Of a DNA stretch of 64,000 bases, positions 46,418-56,484 are shown one piece after another (position 1 is the stretch's first letter; every line of letters starts with the position of its first letter). Source of the stretch: Desulfamplus sp964425195 (lineage in GTDB: Bacteria > Desulfobacterota > Desulfobacteria > Desulfobacterales > Desulfobacteraceae); assembly GCA_964425195.1 (NCBI GenBank), contig CAYRLG010000019.1, positions 1 through 64,000 on the forward strand, given 5' to 3'. A model generated the notes under the pieces. It did not search any database. It saw only the letters and a list, made by a program, of their open reading frames with translations, and was not told the DNA's origin. Position numbers and translations under genes: made by a program.

Positions 46418-47974
46418 ATGAAAAACTTTCAAATGATAACTCTAAGATCAATAATTCTCTATATTTTTATCACAATGGTTTCTGTGGCAATGGTTGGGAG
46501 CACCTTAACACTATGGTACACCTATCAGATGGATAATCTTCTTGTGAGTGTAGTAAAAAAAGATATGGTACTCTATAAATCTGTCCAAGATATGGAGCTT
46601 GCCCTTGCAAATCAAAAGGGCTTTTTGACATATTACTTAGTTGATGGTGATGCTAAATGGTTGGAGTACCTTGGACAGTATAGGGCTATGTTTAAACAAA
46701 GTTATGAAGAGGCTATCTCTTTAAAGATCAGCGATACTCAATCTTTAGCTCTTAAGTCTATTGAGTCTGAATATATCAAGTATATTGATGCAAAAGATCA
46801 CGTAATAGAAGATTATAGGCAAGATAAAAGTGCATCTTCTGAATCTGAAGATAAAGAGAGAATAAATATCTCTGCTATGCACTCTGACCAGAGAGCACGT
46901 TTTTTCAACCTTTTGAATATGTGCAAAGAGTTTAAGCAGAGCCTTTGGACTGTTATTCAAGAGAAAGAGCGTAACCACTATGATAACTCTGAAAAACTTA
47001 GAATGATGGTCTTTAGTGCAATACTATTTTTTATGCTTTTAGGTGCTCTATTTCTATTTATTTTATACATAAAGATACTTGAGCCAATTAGAGATCTTGC
47101 AATTGAAACAGGAAGTTCTCCTGTGGATAGTTCAAAAAATGAGGTAGTCTCTTTAAGTCACTCATTAAAAGAGATGATGAAAGATTATGGCAACACTCAT
47201 GATGAACTTAAGCGAAGCAGAAAACATCTTGTTCAAGCAGAGCGTATGGCAATGGTGGGTGAGCTTGCAGCTGGTGTTGCCCATACAATTAGAAATCCAT
47301 TTACATCTATAAAGATGAGACTATTCTCTCTAAATCGATCTTTTGAGCTGTCTGATGTTCAAAATGAAGACCTTGAAGTTATAGGAGAGGAGATAAGCCG
47401 TATTGATAAAATCGTGCAGAATTTCCTTGAATTTGCAAGAACTCCAAAGTTAAGCCTAAAAACATGCACCTTTGAGAGTGTTGTAAATTCTGTTATTACC
47501 CTTGTTGAATATAGACTTAAACAGCAAAATGTGGAGATATCGTACATTTCAGACAAAAATCTCCCCTTAGTTGCAATGGATCCAGACAGAATAAGAGAGG
47601 CTCTTCTTAATCTTATTACTAATGCGTGTGAATCAATGGATAGCGGGTTTGACACTTTAAACACAGCAAAGAGTTCATTTAAGATTATAATCTCTCAAAA
47701 ACTTGGAGACGATCCTGAATTAGGAGAAGTTCTCTGTTTGAGCGTTAAAGATAGTGGTCCCGGTATTCCTGAACATATTTTAGAAAAGATCGCCAAACCT
47801 TTTTTTACTACCAAAGAGGATGGATCTGGGTTGGGTTTGAGTATAGTTGATAGGATTGTTAAAGAGCATGGCGGAACCCTTACTGTAATTTCAGAGGGTG
47901 AGGGTAAAGGGGCAGAGTTTATTCTGAAGATACCGGTAAAAAGAGGTTGGGATGAAGAGAATTCTGATAATTGA
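46418..47974 (+). CDS. Membrane-bound NtrB-like sensor histidine kinase
   Basis: A 518-residue kinase. Membrane helices at about 8-32 and 198-222 enclose a periplasmic helical sensor rich in charged residues. The H box is GVAHTIRNPFTSI with H289, followed by the N box NLITNACESMD, DSGPGIPEHI, and GSGLGLSIV. It overlaps the NtrC-like regulator by 23 bases, making them an obvious pair. Signal unknown. Confidence 0.9.
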   Translation: MKNFQMITLRSIILYIFITMVSVAMVGSTLTLWYTYQMDNLLVSVVKKDMVLYKSVQDMELALANQKGFLTYYLVDGDAKWLEYLGQYRAMFKQSYEEAISLKISDTQSLALKSIESEYIKYIDAKDHVIEDYRQDKSASSESEDKERINISAMHSDQRARFFNLLNMCKEFKQSLWTVIQEKERNHYDNSEKLRMMVFSAILFFMLLGALFLFILYIKILEPIRDLAIETGSSPVDSSKNEVVSLSHSLKEMMKDYGNTHDELKRSRKHLVQAERMAMVGELAAGVAHTIRNPFTSIKMRLFSLNRSFELSDVQNEDLEVIGEEISRIDKIVQNFLEFARTPKLSLKTCTFESVVNSVITLVEYRLKQQNVEISYISDKNLPLVAMDPDRIREALLNLITNACESMDSGFDTLNTAKSSFKIIISQKLGDDPELGEVLCLSVKDSGPGIPEHILEKIAKPFFTTKEDGSGLGLSIVDRIVKEHGGTLTVISEGEGKGAEFILKIPVKRGWDEENSDN

Positions 47975-49412
47975 TGATGATAAACAGTTAAGTTTAAGTT
48001 TCAGAAAAATTTTAGGACAAGATGGCTATGATACCTATGCTGCCTACACTGGTGGTGAAGGAATTACAATGGTCGATTTAGTAAAGCCAGACCTTGTTAT
48101 TTTAGATATTCGCCTTCCTGACATGAGTGGAATGGAGGTATTTGAGGCTATCCATCCTAAACATCCCAAATTGCCAGTTATCATAATCACTGCACACGGA
48201 ACAACTGAAACAGCTATTCAGGCAATTAAAAACGGGGCATTTGACTATATCTACAAACCTTTTGATGTACCAGAGATGCTAACTCTTATAGAAAAAGGTA
48301 TTGAAGCAGGACGCTGCATGTCCTCTCCTGTTGATGTTAACCCTGACGAGGAGCTATTTACACAACGGGAGGCTATTGTTGGAAATAGCCCTCAGATGCT
48401 TACAATATATAAAGAGATTGGAAGAGTTGCCTCTACTGATGCAACAGTGTTGATACGTGGTGAATCTGGTACAGGAAAAGAGCTTGCAGCAAGAGCTGTA
48501 TATCACTACTCAGCACGTTCTGAAAAACCTTTCATGGTTATAAACTGCGTTGCAATTCCTGAAACTCTGCTTGAGAGCGAACTTTTTGGCTATGAAAAAG
48601 GGGCTTTTACAGGAGCATCGCACCGTCGTGTAGGTAAAATAGAGCAAGCACGAGGAGGTACTGTTTTTCTTGATGAGATAGGCGATATGCCTATGAATAT
48701 CCAGGCAAAATTTTTACGCCTTTTGCAGGAGAACAGCATTGAGCGTCTTGGAGGAAGAGATGTTGTATCTGTGGATGTGCGTATTATTGCAGCAACAAAT
48801 CGTGATTTAGAAAAAGCTGTAGCCAACGGCACATTTAGAGAAGACCTCTATTACAGACTACAGGTTGTGACAATAACGCTACCTCCTCTTCGTGAAAGAA
48901 AGGGTGATATTGCCATTTTATCAAACTATATTCTTACCCGTATAGCAGCAGAGATGGGTACAATCAATCCTGGTATATCTTCTAAAGCTATGGATAAACT
49001 TAACGCTTATGAATGGCCAGGCAATATAAGAGAGATGTCCAATGTTCTTAAAAAAGCGATGATCTTTAATAGAGGAGTACCAATTGAGGCAGAAGATTTA
49101 AGCATTAATGAATTGAATATATGCACAGAAGGGATCGGAGTTGATAGTTTTATCCCATTCTCTACCACTAATAACAAAGAGGATGGGGTACGCCAATGGA
49201 TACGTCAATGCCTTTTGTCAGAAAATAGCGACAAGGTTTTTGACTCATGTTTGGATTATGTTGCAGAGCTTCTTGTTATAGAGTCTTTGAATATCACAGG
49301 CGGTAACAGATCTAAAGCTGCAAAGCTGCTTGGTATATCAAGACCCACTTTTCACTCAAAGATTGAGAAGTACCAGATAAAAATAGGAAGCAATATTGAT
49401 ATTGATAGATAG
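47952..49412 (+). CDS. NtrC-family sigma-54-dependent response regulator
   Basis: A 486-residue activator. Receiver with D52 (ILDIRLP); AAA+ domain with Walker A GESGTGKE and the sigma-54 contact loop GAFTGA; and a C-terminal Fis-type helix-turn-helix (GGNRSKAAKLLGISRPTFHSKI). It ends 31 bases before hyfB. The clearest sigma-54 promoter in this window is the one before the usp genes at 57410, a possible target; another may lie outside the window. Confidence 0.92.
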   Translation: MKRILIIDDDKQLSLSFRKILGQDGYDTYAAYTGGEGITMVDLVKPDLVILDIRLPDMSGMEVFEAIHPKHPKLPVIIITAHGTTETAIQAIKNGAFDYIYKPFDVPEMLTLIEKGIEAGRCMSSPVDVNPDEELFTQREAIVGNSPQMLTIYKEIGRVASTDATVLIRGESGTGKELAARAVYHYSARSEKPFMVINCVAIPETLLESELFGYEKGAFTGASHRRVGKIEQARGGTVFLDEIGDMPMNIQAKFLRLLQENSIERLGGRDVVSVDVRIIAATNRDLEKAVANGTFREDLYYRLQVVTITLPPLRERKGDIAILSNYILTRIAAEMGTINPGISSKAMDKLNAYEWPGNIREMSNVLKKAMIFNRGVPIEAEDLSINELNICTEGIGVDSFIPFSTTNNKEDGVRQWIRQCLLSENSDKVFDSCLDYVAELLVIESLNITGGNRSKAAKLLGISRPTFHSKIEKYQIKIGSNIDIDR

Positions 49413-49443
49413 TAAATTATATATTTTGCTTTTGGAGATTTAA

Positions 49444-51567
49444 ATGAATCTTTTTTTTCTTTCGCTACTCACAATATTTGCAGGGGGGCTACTCTCTCCT
49501 CTTTTAAGACACCACTTTAAAATTATGAGATGGATATCGACAAGTTTCATAACCGCAGGCTCAATTTTAGGACTTATTTATGCTGGTTCTATACTACTTA
49601 ATAAACCCGCAAGCCTTAATATTGACAATTATACTACATCTTTTAACTATCTTGAGATTTTTACTATCTCATTTAAGGTTGACAACCTTTCTGCTTTTTT
49701 TCTGCTTATTATATTTCTAATCTCTTTAATGACATCTATTTACAGTTTTCACTATATGAACAAAGCTGAAAATAGTTTGGCAACATCGGTGAACTATCTC
49801 TTTTTTAGCCTTCTTATTCTATCGATCTGTTTTGTTGTTACAGCTTCAAATATGATAGCATTTATGTTCTCATGGGAGATGATGTCTATCTCTTCCTTTT
49901 TCTTAGTTATATATAACTATAAATCTAAAGAGAACCGAAGAGCTGGTTATCTATACTTTATCTTCTCACATATCGGAGCAATGTTTATTCTGTCTTCTTT
50001 TGCTCTTTTATATACATTTACAGGTGATTTTGCTTTTAGTCAGGCTACCAATTTTACTACCAATTTTCTCTCTAAAAATCTTATTCCTCACAACCTAATC
50101 TCCCATATTTTTATTCATGACAATATAAAACTCCTAATTTTTATACTTGCATTTATTGGATTTGGATCAAAAGCTGGTATTTTTCCATTTCATGTATGGC
50201 TGCCACACGCCCATCCGGCAGCATCAAGTCATATCTCTGCACTTATGTCTGGTGTTATGATTAAAACTGGCATTTATGGCATTATCAGAATTTACTCTAT
50301 TCTCGATTTCTCTATAGATATAGGAGCCAATCCAGAAAGCATCATAGGTAGTGCCCAAATTATAGGATATATCGTAATTGTTGCTGGAATTGTTTCAGGA
50401 ATACTTGGGGTTGTTTATGCTTTGGGTCAGCATGACATAAAAAGGCTACTTGCCTATTCCAGTATTGAAAATATTGGCATTATTCTTATTGGTATTGGCA
50501 TCGGTATGGTTGGTGTCTCCTATAAAAACCATGTAATGGCTCTTTTAGGTTTTTCAGGTGGACTTTTTCATGTTTTTAACCATGCTATATTTAAATCACT
50601 TCTATTTATGGGAGCAGGTGTGGTTCTCCACAAAACAGGTTCACGTTCAATTGATGCTCTTGGAGGACTTATTAAAAAGATGCGAATAACTGGTATCACA
50701 TTTCTTATAGGCTCAATTGCCATTTCAGGGCTTCCACCTTTTAACGGCTTTGTAAGTGAATTTTTCATATATATAGCCTCTTTCAAGGGGGCGACTACCA
50801 ACTTATTTGCCGTAAATAGTATTGCTATGAGTCATCTGACATTTCCGATAGCAACTATTGCAATCATAAGTATTGCTATTATTGGAGGTCTCTCTTTAGC
50901 TTGTTTTACAAAAGTGATTGGAGTTGTATTTCAAGGAGAGCCTCGAACACGTGCGGCTGAAAACGTGAATGAAAAAGGTTTAACAATGCTATTTCCAATG
51001 GTTGTGCTTGCAAGTTTGTGTCTTGTAATCGGTGTCTTTCCTAAATACCCGCTTTTGCTTACAATTAAAGCTGTAACAGAGCTATTTAGAGAGGCATTAG
51101 GAACAGAAGCTGCGATTATTGAATTAACAAGCAATATAACAGAAATGGCAGCCACTATTTCTAATGCCACCCTACTCTTTATTTTAGTCATTATAATAAC
51201 TATCATGCTTCGTCACTTTGCATATAGAGATAAACCAGTTACAAGATCATCAACATGGGGATGTGGATTTACAAAACCAACAGCCAAGATGCAATATACA
51301 GGATCATCTTATGCTGCCTCAATTGTTCAATTTTTCAAACCATTTGCTCCGATTTATGAAGAATATGCACCTGTAAAAGGCAGAATGGCTGGCAAATCAC
51401 ACTATCAGAGTCATATCAACGATATCGCAGAACTTCAGATGGATAGAGTAACCTTAAAACCTGTGCTCTTTCTATTTAATAAGCTCCACTGGATTCAGCA
51501 TGGAGATATTCATCTTTATATAGGATACATACTTCTTGCCATAATTGTGGCGATGTTTTTTGTGTAA
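49444..51567 (+). CDS. hyfB: Ehr complex antiporter-like subunit (HyfB-like)
   Basis: A 707-residue polytopic protein of the NuoL/HyfB group. Key segments are FMFSWEMMSISSFFLV with the channel Glu, AGIFPFHVWLPHAHPAASSHISALMSG split by normal sequence, and LAYSSIENIGII. The long C-terminal extension with STWGCGFTKP is typical of HyfB. It forms an ion-translocating channel of the membrane arm. First gene of the six-gene operon. Confidence 0.88.
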   Translation: MNLFFLSLLTIFAGGLLSPLLRHHFKIMRWISTSFITAGSILGLIYAGSILLNKPASLNIDNYTTSFNYLEIFTISFKVDNLSAFFLLIIFLISLMTSIYSFHYMNKAENSLATSVNYLFFSLLILSICFVVTASNMIAFMFSWEMMSISSFFLVIYNYKSKENRRAGYLYFIFSHIGAMFILSSFALLYTFTGDFAFSQATNFTTNFLSKNLIPHNLISHIFIHDNIKLLIFILAFIGFGSKAGIFPFHVWLPHAHPAASSHISALMSGVMIKTGIYGIIRIYSILDFSIDIGANPESIIGSAQIIGYIVIVAGIVSGILGVVYALGQHDIKRLLAYSSIENIGIILIGIGIGMVGVSYKNHVMALLGFSGGLFHVFNHAIFKSLLFMGAGVVLHKTGSRSIDALGGLIKKMRITGITFLIGSIAISGLPPFNGFVSEFFIYIASFKGATTNLFAVNSIAMSHLTFPIATIAIISIAIIGGLSLACFTKVIGVVFQGEPRTRAAENVNEKGLTMLFPMVVLASLCLVIGVFPKYPLLLTIKAVTELFREALGTEAAIIELTSNITEMAATISNATLLFILVIIITIMLRHFAYRDKPVTRSSTWGCGFTKPTAKMQYTGSSYAASIVQFFKPFAPIYEEYAPVKGRMAGKSHYQSHINDIAELQMDRVTLKPVLFLFNKLHWIQHGDIHLYIGYILLAIIVAMFFV

Positions 51568-51608
51568 AATGTGTAAAAGATAATTAAATAAAACAGTTGG
51601 AAAAACTT

Positions 51609-52535
51609 ATGATTGAATCAATTTTACTATGGATTATTGGAATTATCACTGCGCCTTTTTTTTCTGCGGTGATTCTTAAAGTCAAGGCGTTCTTTGGAGG
51701 AAAAAAAGGACCGCCAATTTTTATCAACTACTACACCCTTATAAAGCTTTTTAAAAAAGGCTCTGTTTACAGCACAAGTACAACATTTATATTTAAACTT
51801 GGACCAATTATATCATTTGCTACTGCCCTTACTGCCTTAATGTTTTTACCCATTTTTGGACATAGACCGTTATTCTCATTTCAAGGAGATATTATCTTTG
51901 TACTCTATCTTTTAGGATTGGGACGTTTTTTCACAATTGCTGCTGCAATGGATACAGCATCTCCATTTGAAGGTATGGGAGCGGCAAGAGAGGCTTTCTT
52001 TCCAATTATCTGTGAAGCTACAATGTTTATGATTTTCATTCTTTTTTATAAACTTACAGGTAATCTAAATCTTGACAGTTACTTTAGAGGAGAGAATCCT
52101 TTATATCTATGGAATATGGCAGGAACTTCAATAGTTTTTATTGTTATTGCACTTTTTATTGTTCTTTTAACAGAAAACTCCCGTGTTCCAGTTGATGATC
52201 CTGCAACCCATCTCGAACTTACCATGATCCATGAAGTTATGATTCTTGATCACAGTGGTCCAGATTTAGCTCTCATTGAACTTGGTTCTTTTATCAAACT
52301 CTTTTTCTATTCAACGATGATATCAAGCATTATTCTACCTTTTCAAAGGGAGGGGATATTTTCACCATACGCTCTTTTCTTAGGGTTTACTTCCATGATA
52401 ATTGTCTATGGTTGTGTGGGGGTTATGGAGTCTGTAGTTGCTCGTTATAAAATGGATAAGGTTCCAAAATTTATTCTTACATCATTTGCATTAGCATTTT
52501 TTGCAACAGTTATAACCTTTGAATTTATGAAGTGA
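51609..52535 (+). CDS. hyfC: Ehr complex NuoH-like subunit (HyfC-like)
   Basis: A 308-residue membrane protein of the NuoH/HyfC/EchB family with about eight helices. Conserved loops are AMDTASPFEGMGAAREAFF and ENSRVPVDDPATHLELTMIHE (split as ENSRVPVDDPATHLEL and TMIHE). It anchors the hydrophilic module and lines the quinone-site-like cavity in complex I relatives. ATG at 51609 is used; a TTG at 51597 is also in frame. Confidence 0.9.
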   Translation: MIESILLWIIGIITAPFFSAVILKVKAFFGGKKGPPIFINYYTLIKLFKKGSVYSTSTTFIFKLGPIISFATALTALMFLPIFGHRPLFSFQGDIIFVLYLLGLGRFFTIAAAMDTASPFEGMGAAREAFFPIICEATMFMIFILFYKLTGNLNLDSYFRGENPLYLWNMAGTSIVFIVIALFIVLLTENSRVPVDDPATHLELTMIHEVMILDHSGPDLALIELGSFIKLFFYSTMISSIILPFQREGIFSPYALFLGFTSMIIVYGCVGVMESVVARYKMDKVPKFILTSFALAFFATVITFEFMK

Positions 52536-52619
52536 TAATTTTTATAACTCTATGGATGTAGTTCTCATAGGTATAAAAGCTAAGTTTATGAACTATTAAA
52601 ATATAGGAGTTTTTTATTA

Positions 52620-53261
52620 ATGCTCTATTCCGTTGACACAGTTTTATCATTAGCACTTCTTTCAAGCCTATTTGCACTTGGCTCAAGCCGTCTTCCGGGA
52701 CTTATAAAAGTTGTCGCTTTTCAGGGGATCGTTGTATCGCTAATACCAATAGTTATTGAGTATAATCTTACAAACTCAGCTTTAACTTTTTACATATTTA
52801 GCATGACAATCAGAGGAGTTATCATTCCTCTTTGCATATACCTTCTCATAAGAAAAATAGCTATACGCCGTGAGGTTCAGCCTATAGTAGGGTATAACGC
52901 ATCTCTATTTGCCGGTCTTGTGCTTATTGTAGCCTCATCAATTATAAATCATAGACTCGATCTGCCAGCAACAACAAACAGCGTTCTTCTAATGCCAACA
53001 GCTATTACCATTCTTGTAACTGGTATGTTTATTTTGATGGCACGGCGAAATGCAATAGCCATGGTACTTGGTTATATTATGATGGAAAATGGCATATATC
53101 TTGTAGGAACAACATTTTCAGTAGGAACTCACCATATTGTTGAATTTGGTATTCTTCTTGATATCCTTGCTGGCGTTATGATCATGGCTATCATGCTTGA
53201 AAACATGAAACAGAAATTTGATGATGTTGATACTGTATTTTTGAGCGAGTTAAAAGAATAA
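52620..53261 (+). CDS. hyfE: Ehr complex subunit (HyfE-like)
   Basis: A 213-residue membrane protein resembling HyfE, with a NuoK-like C-terminal half (MMENGIYLVGT, then HHIVEFGILLDILAGVMI). About seven helices. GGAG lies upstream of ATG. It fits between hyfC and hyfF in the usual order; a hyfD gene is missing, a common variation in these operons. Confidence 0.82.
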   Translation: MLYSVDTVLSLALLSSLFALGSSRLPGLIKVVAFQGIVVSLIPIVIEYNLTNSALTFYIFSMTIRGVIIPLCIYLLIRKIAIRREVQPIVGYNASLFAGLVLIVASSIINHRLDLPATTNSVLLMPTAITILVTGMFILMARRNAIAMVLGYIMMENGIYLVGTTFSVGTHHIVEFGILLDILAGVMIMAIMLENMKQKFDDVDTVFLSELKE

Positions 53262-53280
53262 GGAGTTAGGTTCTCTAATC

Positions 53281-54786
53281 ATGGTTAAAATTCTCATATT
53301 GCTTCCATTTATTGCTGGTATCTCTGCATTTTTTATCTCAAAAAGAGCAGGACGTTTATTATTAGTTATAACTGCTGCCATTCATCTTATTACTTCAATT
53401 CTATTGTGGATAAAAAGAACTCCTCCGCCTTTTCCAGACTATTTTGCCATTACGCCAGAAGGACTTTTATCACTGCTTGTAATATCTTTGCTCTTTTTTC
53501 TGATATCTATCTACTCAATCGGCTATCTTAAGGTTGAATCTGCCCATGTTTTATTAAACACTACAGAGGCTATTCAGTCTGAAAAAATTTTTATTGGTTC
53601 AATGCTAATATTTCTGGCAACTATGACTATGGTAACTCTATCAGACCATATAATGGTTATGTGGATAGCTATAGAGGCAACCACAATTGCAAGTGCTCCT
53701 CTTATATACTCCCACAGAACAGCTGAATCACTTGAAGCTACTTGGAAATATGTGATTATATGCTCTGTTGGTATTGCAATGGCTCTTTTAGGGTCGATTT
53801 TTATTGCAATCTCTATGGATGTTGGAAAGGTAATTGTGCCAGCCTCTTTTTCAGATATAACATCAGTTGCAAAACAGCTTGATCCAATGTGGTTAAAAAC
53901 TGGATTTGTATTTATACTTGTTGGATATGGAACAAAAATGGGATTGGCTCCAATGCACACATGGCTTCCTGATGCCCATTCTGAAGCTCCAAGCCCAGCA
54001 TCAGCTCTCTTATCAGGTGTTTTACTTAACTGTGCCTATCTTGGAATTTTTAAGACAAACAAAATAATGCACAGTGCGGGTCTTGGCGATTTTTCTGGAA
54101 ATATTTTAATGGCTTTTGGTCTTATTTCAATTATTGCTGCTGCAACCTTTATAATGAAACAGACCGAATATAAGAGACTTCTTGCATACTCAAGCATTGA
54201 AAATATGGGGATAATTGCTTTTGGCACCGGTGTCGGAGGAATGGGAGCTTATGGAGCGATACTATGCCTTATCCACCACAGTCTTATAAAATCATCACTA
54301 TTTTTAATATCTGGCAACATACTTATTGGGTATGGAAGTAAGTTTATTAAAAAGACGGGTAATATGGTAAAATTTATGCCAAAAAGTTTTGTAGTTCTTT
54401 TTGCTGGCTTTATAGGTATTGCAGGATTACCGCCATTTGGCATATTTATTGGGGAATTTTTTATTATAATGGCTGCTTTTCGTTCTGGTCACTTTGTAGG
54501 AGTTGGAATTTTTATCTTTACATTGTGCGTAATATTTGCAGGATTTTCTAATCAGATAATGAAAATTTCGTTTGGTCCATCAGAGCATAGTAGTGAAGAG
54601 TCAAAACTAAGTAAAATCGATAGAGATAAAATCAATTTAGATAATTTTAATATAGAAGAGAGTGCAAGTATGATAGTACCTCAATATCTGCTGCTAATAA
54701 CATCAATAGTATTGTGCTTATGGATGCCTGATTCACTCTATCAGACAATTATAAATGCAGTAGCATCTATGGGAGGATTAAAATAA
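53281..54786 (+). CDS. hyfF: Ehr complex antiporter-like subunit (HyfF-like)
   Basis: A 501-residue NuoN/NuoM-type protein: VMWIAIEATTIASAPLIY with channel Glu, MGLAPMHTWLPDAHSEAPSP, and LAYSSIENMGIIAFG. Charged low-complexity residues (about 433-460, SEHSSEESKLSKIDRDK) replace part of the C-terminal loop, another example of the window-wide insertions. It should provide the second ion channel of the complex. Confidence 0.88.
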   Translation: MVKILILLPFIAGISAFFISKRAGRLLLVITAAIHLITSILLWIKRTPPPFPDYFAITPEGLLSLLVISLLFFLISIYSIGYLKVESAHVLLNTTEAIQSEKIFIGSMLIFLATMTMVTLSDHIMVMWIAIEATTIASAPLIYSHRTAESLEATWKYVIICSVGIAMALLGSIFIAISMDVGKVIVPASFSDITSVAKQLDPMWLKTGFVFILVGYGTKMGLAPMHTWLPDAHSEAPSPASALLSGVLLNCAYLGIFKTNKIMHSAGLGDFSGNILMAFGLISIIAAATFIMKQTEYKRLLAYSSIENMGIIAFGTGVGGMGAYGAILCLIHHSLIKSSLFLISGNILIGYGSKFIKKTGNMVKFMPKSFVVLFAGFIGIAGLPPFGIFIGEFFIIMAAFRSGHFVGVGIFIFTLCVIFAGFSNQIMKISFGPSEHSSEESKLSKIDRDKINLDNFNIEESASMIVPQYLLLITSIVLCLWMPDSLYQTIINAVASMGGLK

Positions 54787-54788
54787 TA

Positions 54789-56432
54789 ATGGAAAATAGT
54801 AAGACTCCCATGCAGATAGAAAATACTGAACACGTTGAAACAAGGTTGATACAAACTCAATTCTTAGAAGTTGCAAATGGTGTAGCAATATCAAGACAAG
54901 AGCTTCCTAACCTCACATTTGAAGATTTTAGAGAAAATGCCATAAAATTAGTCAGAAATAATGCAAAGGTTGTTCATTTTTTTGGATACCAAGATGATAG
55001 TAATAGCTCTGTTAAAGAAAGAGATAAAGAAGAGAGTAGAAAAATAAAGATTTTAGCGGTGTTCAGAACAAACAGAGTCTATCGAGATAGACGATATACT
55101 CTGTTTGCTGCAACTTGTGATGCTCCTGATATCTACCCTTCTTTAACTTTGGAATGCGAACCTTTTCATCTTTTTGAGCGTGAAATTGCAGAACAGTTTG
55201 GAATAGTTCCTAAGGGACATCCATGGCTTAAAATGGTGAGATATCATCCTAATAACCAAGGTAAACCAGATGTTTTTGGTAATGATTACACTCAAGATAT
55301 TCCGGGAAACTATCCATACTATCTGGTTGAAGGCAGAGAGATTCACGAGGTTGCAGTAGGACCTGTTCATGCTGGAGTTATTGAGCCGGGTCACTTCAGG
55401 TTTAACTGCATTGGTGAGAGAGTTTTACACTTAGAGATTCAGTTGGGTTATCAGCATCGAGGCATTGAAAATCTTATTGCTAAAGCCCCTTTTAAACGAC
55501 TACCTGTTATCATTGAAGGTATTGCAGGTGATACAACAGTTGCAAATACACTCTCTTTTTCTCAAGCAATAGAGGCACTATCAAATATTGAAATTGATTC
55601 AGGTGCAAAAAAGATCAGAACCATTGCCCTTGAACTTGAACGAATTGCTAACCACATTGGAGACCTTGGAGCTTTAAGTGGAGATGTGGCATTTTTACCC
55701 CCTGCTAATTACTGCGGACGCATGAGAGGAGATTTTCTCAACATGACTCTTCTTATCTGTGGGAACAGATTTGGAAAGGGGTTGGTAAGACCCGGAGGAG
55801 TTAGATTTACAATAAACTCAAAACTTAGTGAAGAGCTTATCAAGCGAATCAGAGAGCTTGAATTTCAGATTGCAAATGTAATTGAACTTTTACTTATAAC
55901 AACGCCAAGTGTCAGAGATCGCTTTGAAGATTGCGGTACAGTAAGTAGATCAGATGCACACGAACTTGGACTTGTAGGACCTGCTGGGCGTGCTTGTGGT
56001 CTCTCTTATGATGCAAGAAGAGCTTTTCCAACTGAATATTACCAATATATTGAAATTCCTGAAAATGCTAAATCTACCGGAGATGTATATGCACGGGCAA
56101 AGGTAAGAGCTGAGGAGATTATGCAATCAATTTCTATTGTAAAAGCTCTTTTAAGTGATCTAATTAAAACATCTTGTGTAGATGACTCTTCTTATCTTCA
56201 TTATACGCTTTTGCCAAACTCATTTGCAGTGACAGTAAATGAAGCGTGGAGAGGAGAGCTTTCTCACGCTATTCTTACTGATCATACTGGAAAAATACTT
56301 CGTTATAAGATAAAAGACCCATCTTTTCATAACTGGAGCGGTCTTGCTATCTCGCTTAGAGATACTGGAATCTCAGATTTCCCTCTCAATAATAAGAGCT
56401 ACAATCTATCATACTGTGGATTTGATCTATAA
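54789..56432 (+). CDS. hyfG: Ehr complex NuoCD-like large subunit without NiFe ligands
   Basis: A 547-residue HyfG/HycE-type fusion: NuoC-like part (to about 170, with HLFEREIAEQFGI) then NuoD/hydrogenase-large-like part (HLEIQLGYQHRGIE, ELERIANHIGDLG). The four Cys that bind NiFe in hydrogenases are gone: the first site reads IEGIAGDTT (242-250) and the second KDPSFHNW (509-516). It therefore cannot hold a NiFe centre and is of the energy-converting-hydrogenase-related (Ehr) type. Residues about 68-88 are a charged insertion. GGAGG is upstream. True electron donor and acceptor are unknown. Confidence 0.88.
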   Translation: MENSKTPMQIENTEHVETRLIQTQFLEVANGVAISRQELPNLTFEDFRENAIKLVRNNAKVVHFFGYQDDSNSSVKERDKEESRKIKILAVFRTNRVYRDRRYTLFAATCDAPDIYPSLTLECEPFHLFEREIAEQFGIVPKGHPWLKMVRYHPNNQGKPDVFGNDYTQDIPGNYPYYLVEGREIHEVAVGPVHAGVIEPGHFRFNCIGERVLHLEIQLGYQHRGIENLIAKAPFKRLPVIIEGIAGDTTVANTLSFSQAIEALSNIEIDSGAKKIRTIALELERIANHIGDLGALSGDVAFLPPANYCGRMRGDFLNMTLLICGNRFGKGLVRPGGVRFTINSKLSEELIKRIRELEFQIANVIELLLITTPSVRDRFEDCGTVSRSDAHELGLVGPAGRACGLSYDARRAFPTEYYQYIEIPENAKSTGDVYARAKVRAEEIMQSISIVKALLSDLIKTSCVDDSSYLHYTLLPNSFAVTVNEAWRGELSHAILTDHTGKILRYKIKDPSFHNWSGLAISLRDTGISDFPLNNKSYNLSYCGFDL

Positions 56433-56484
56433 AAAATTTTTTAAACTTAACACACCTATTGAAAATATAAAAAAAGAGAAAACA

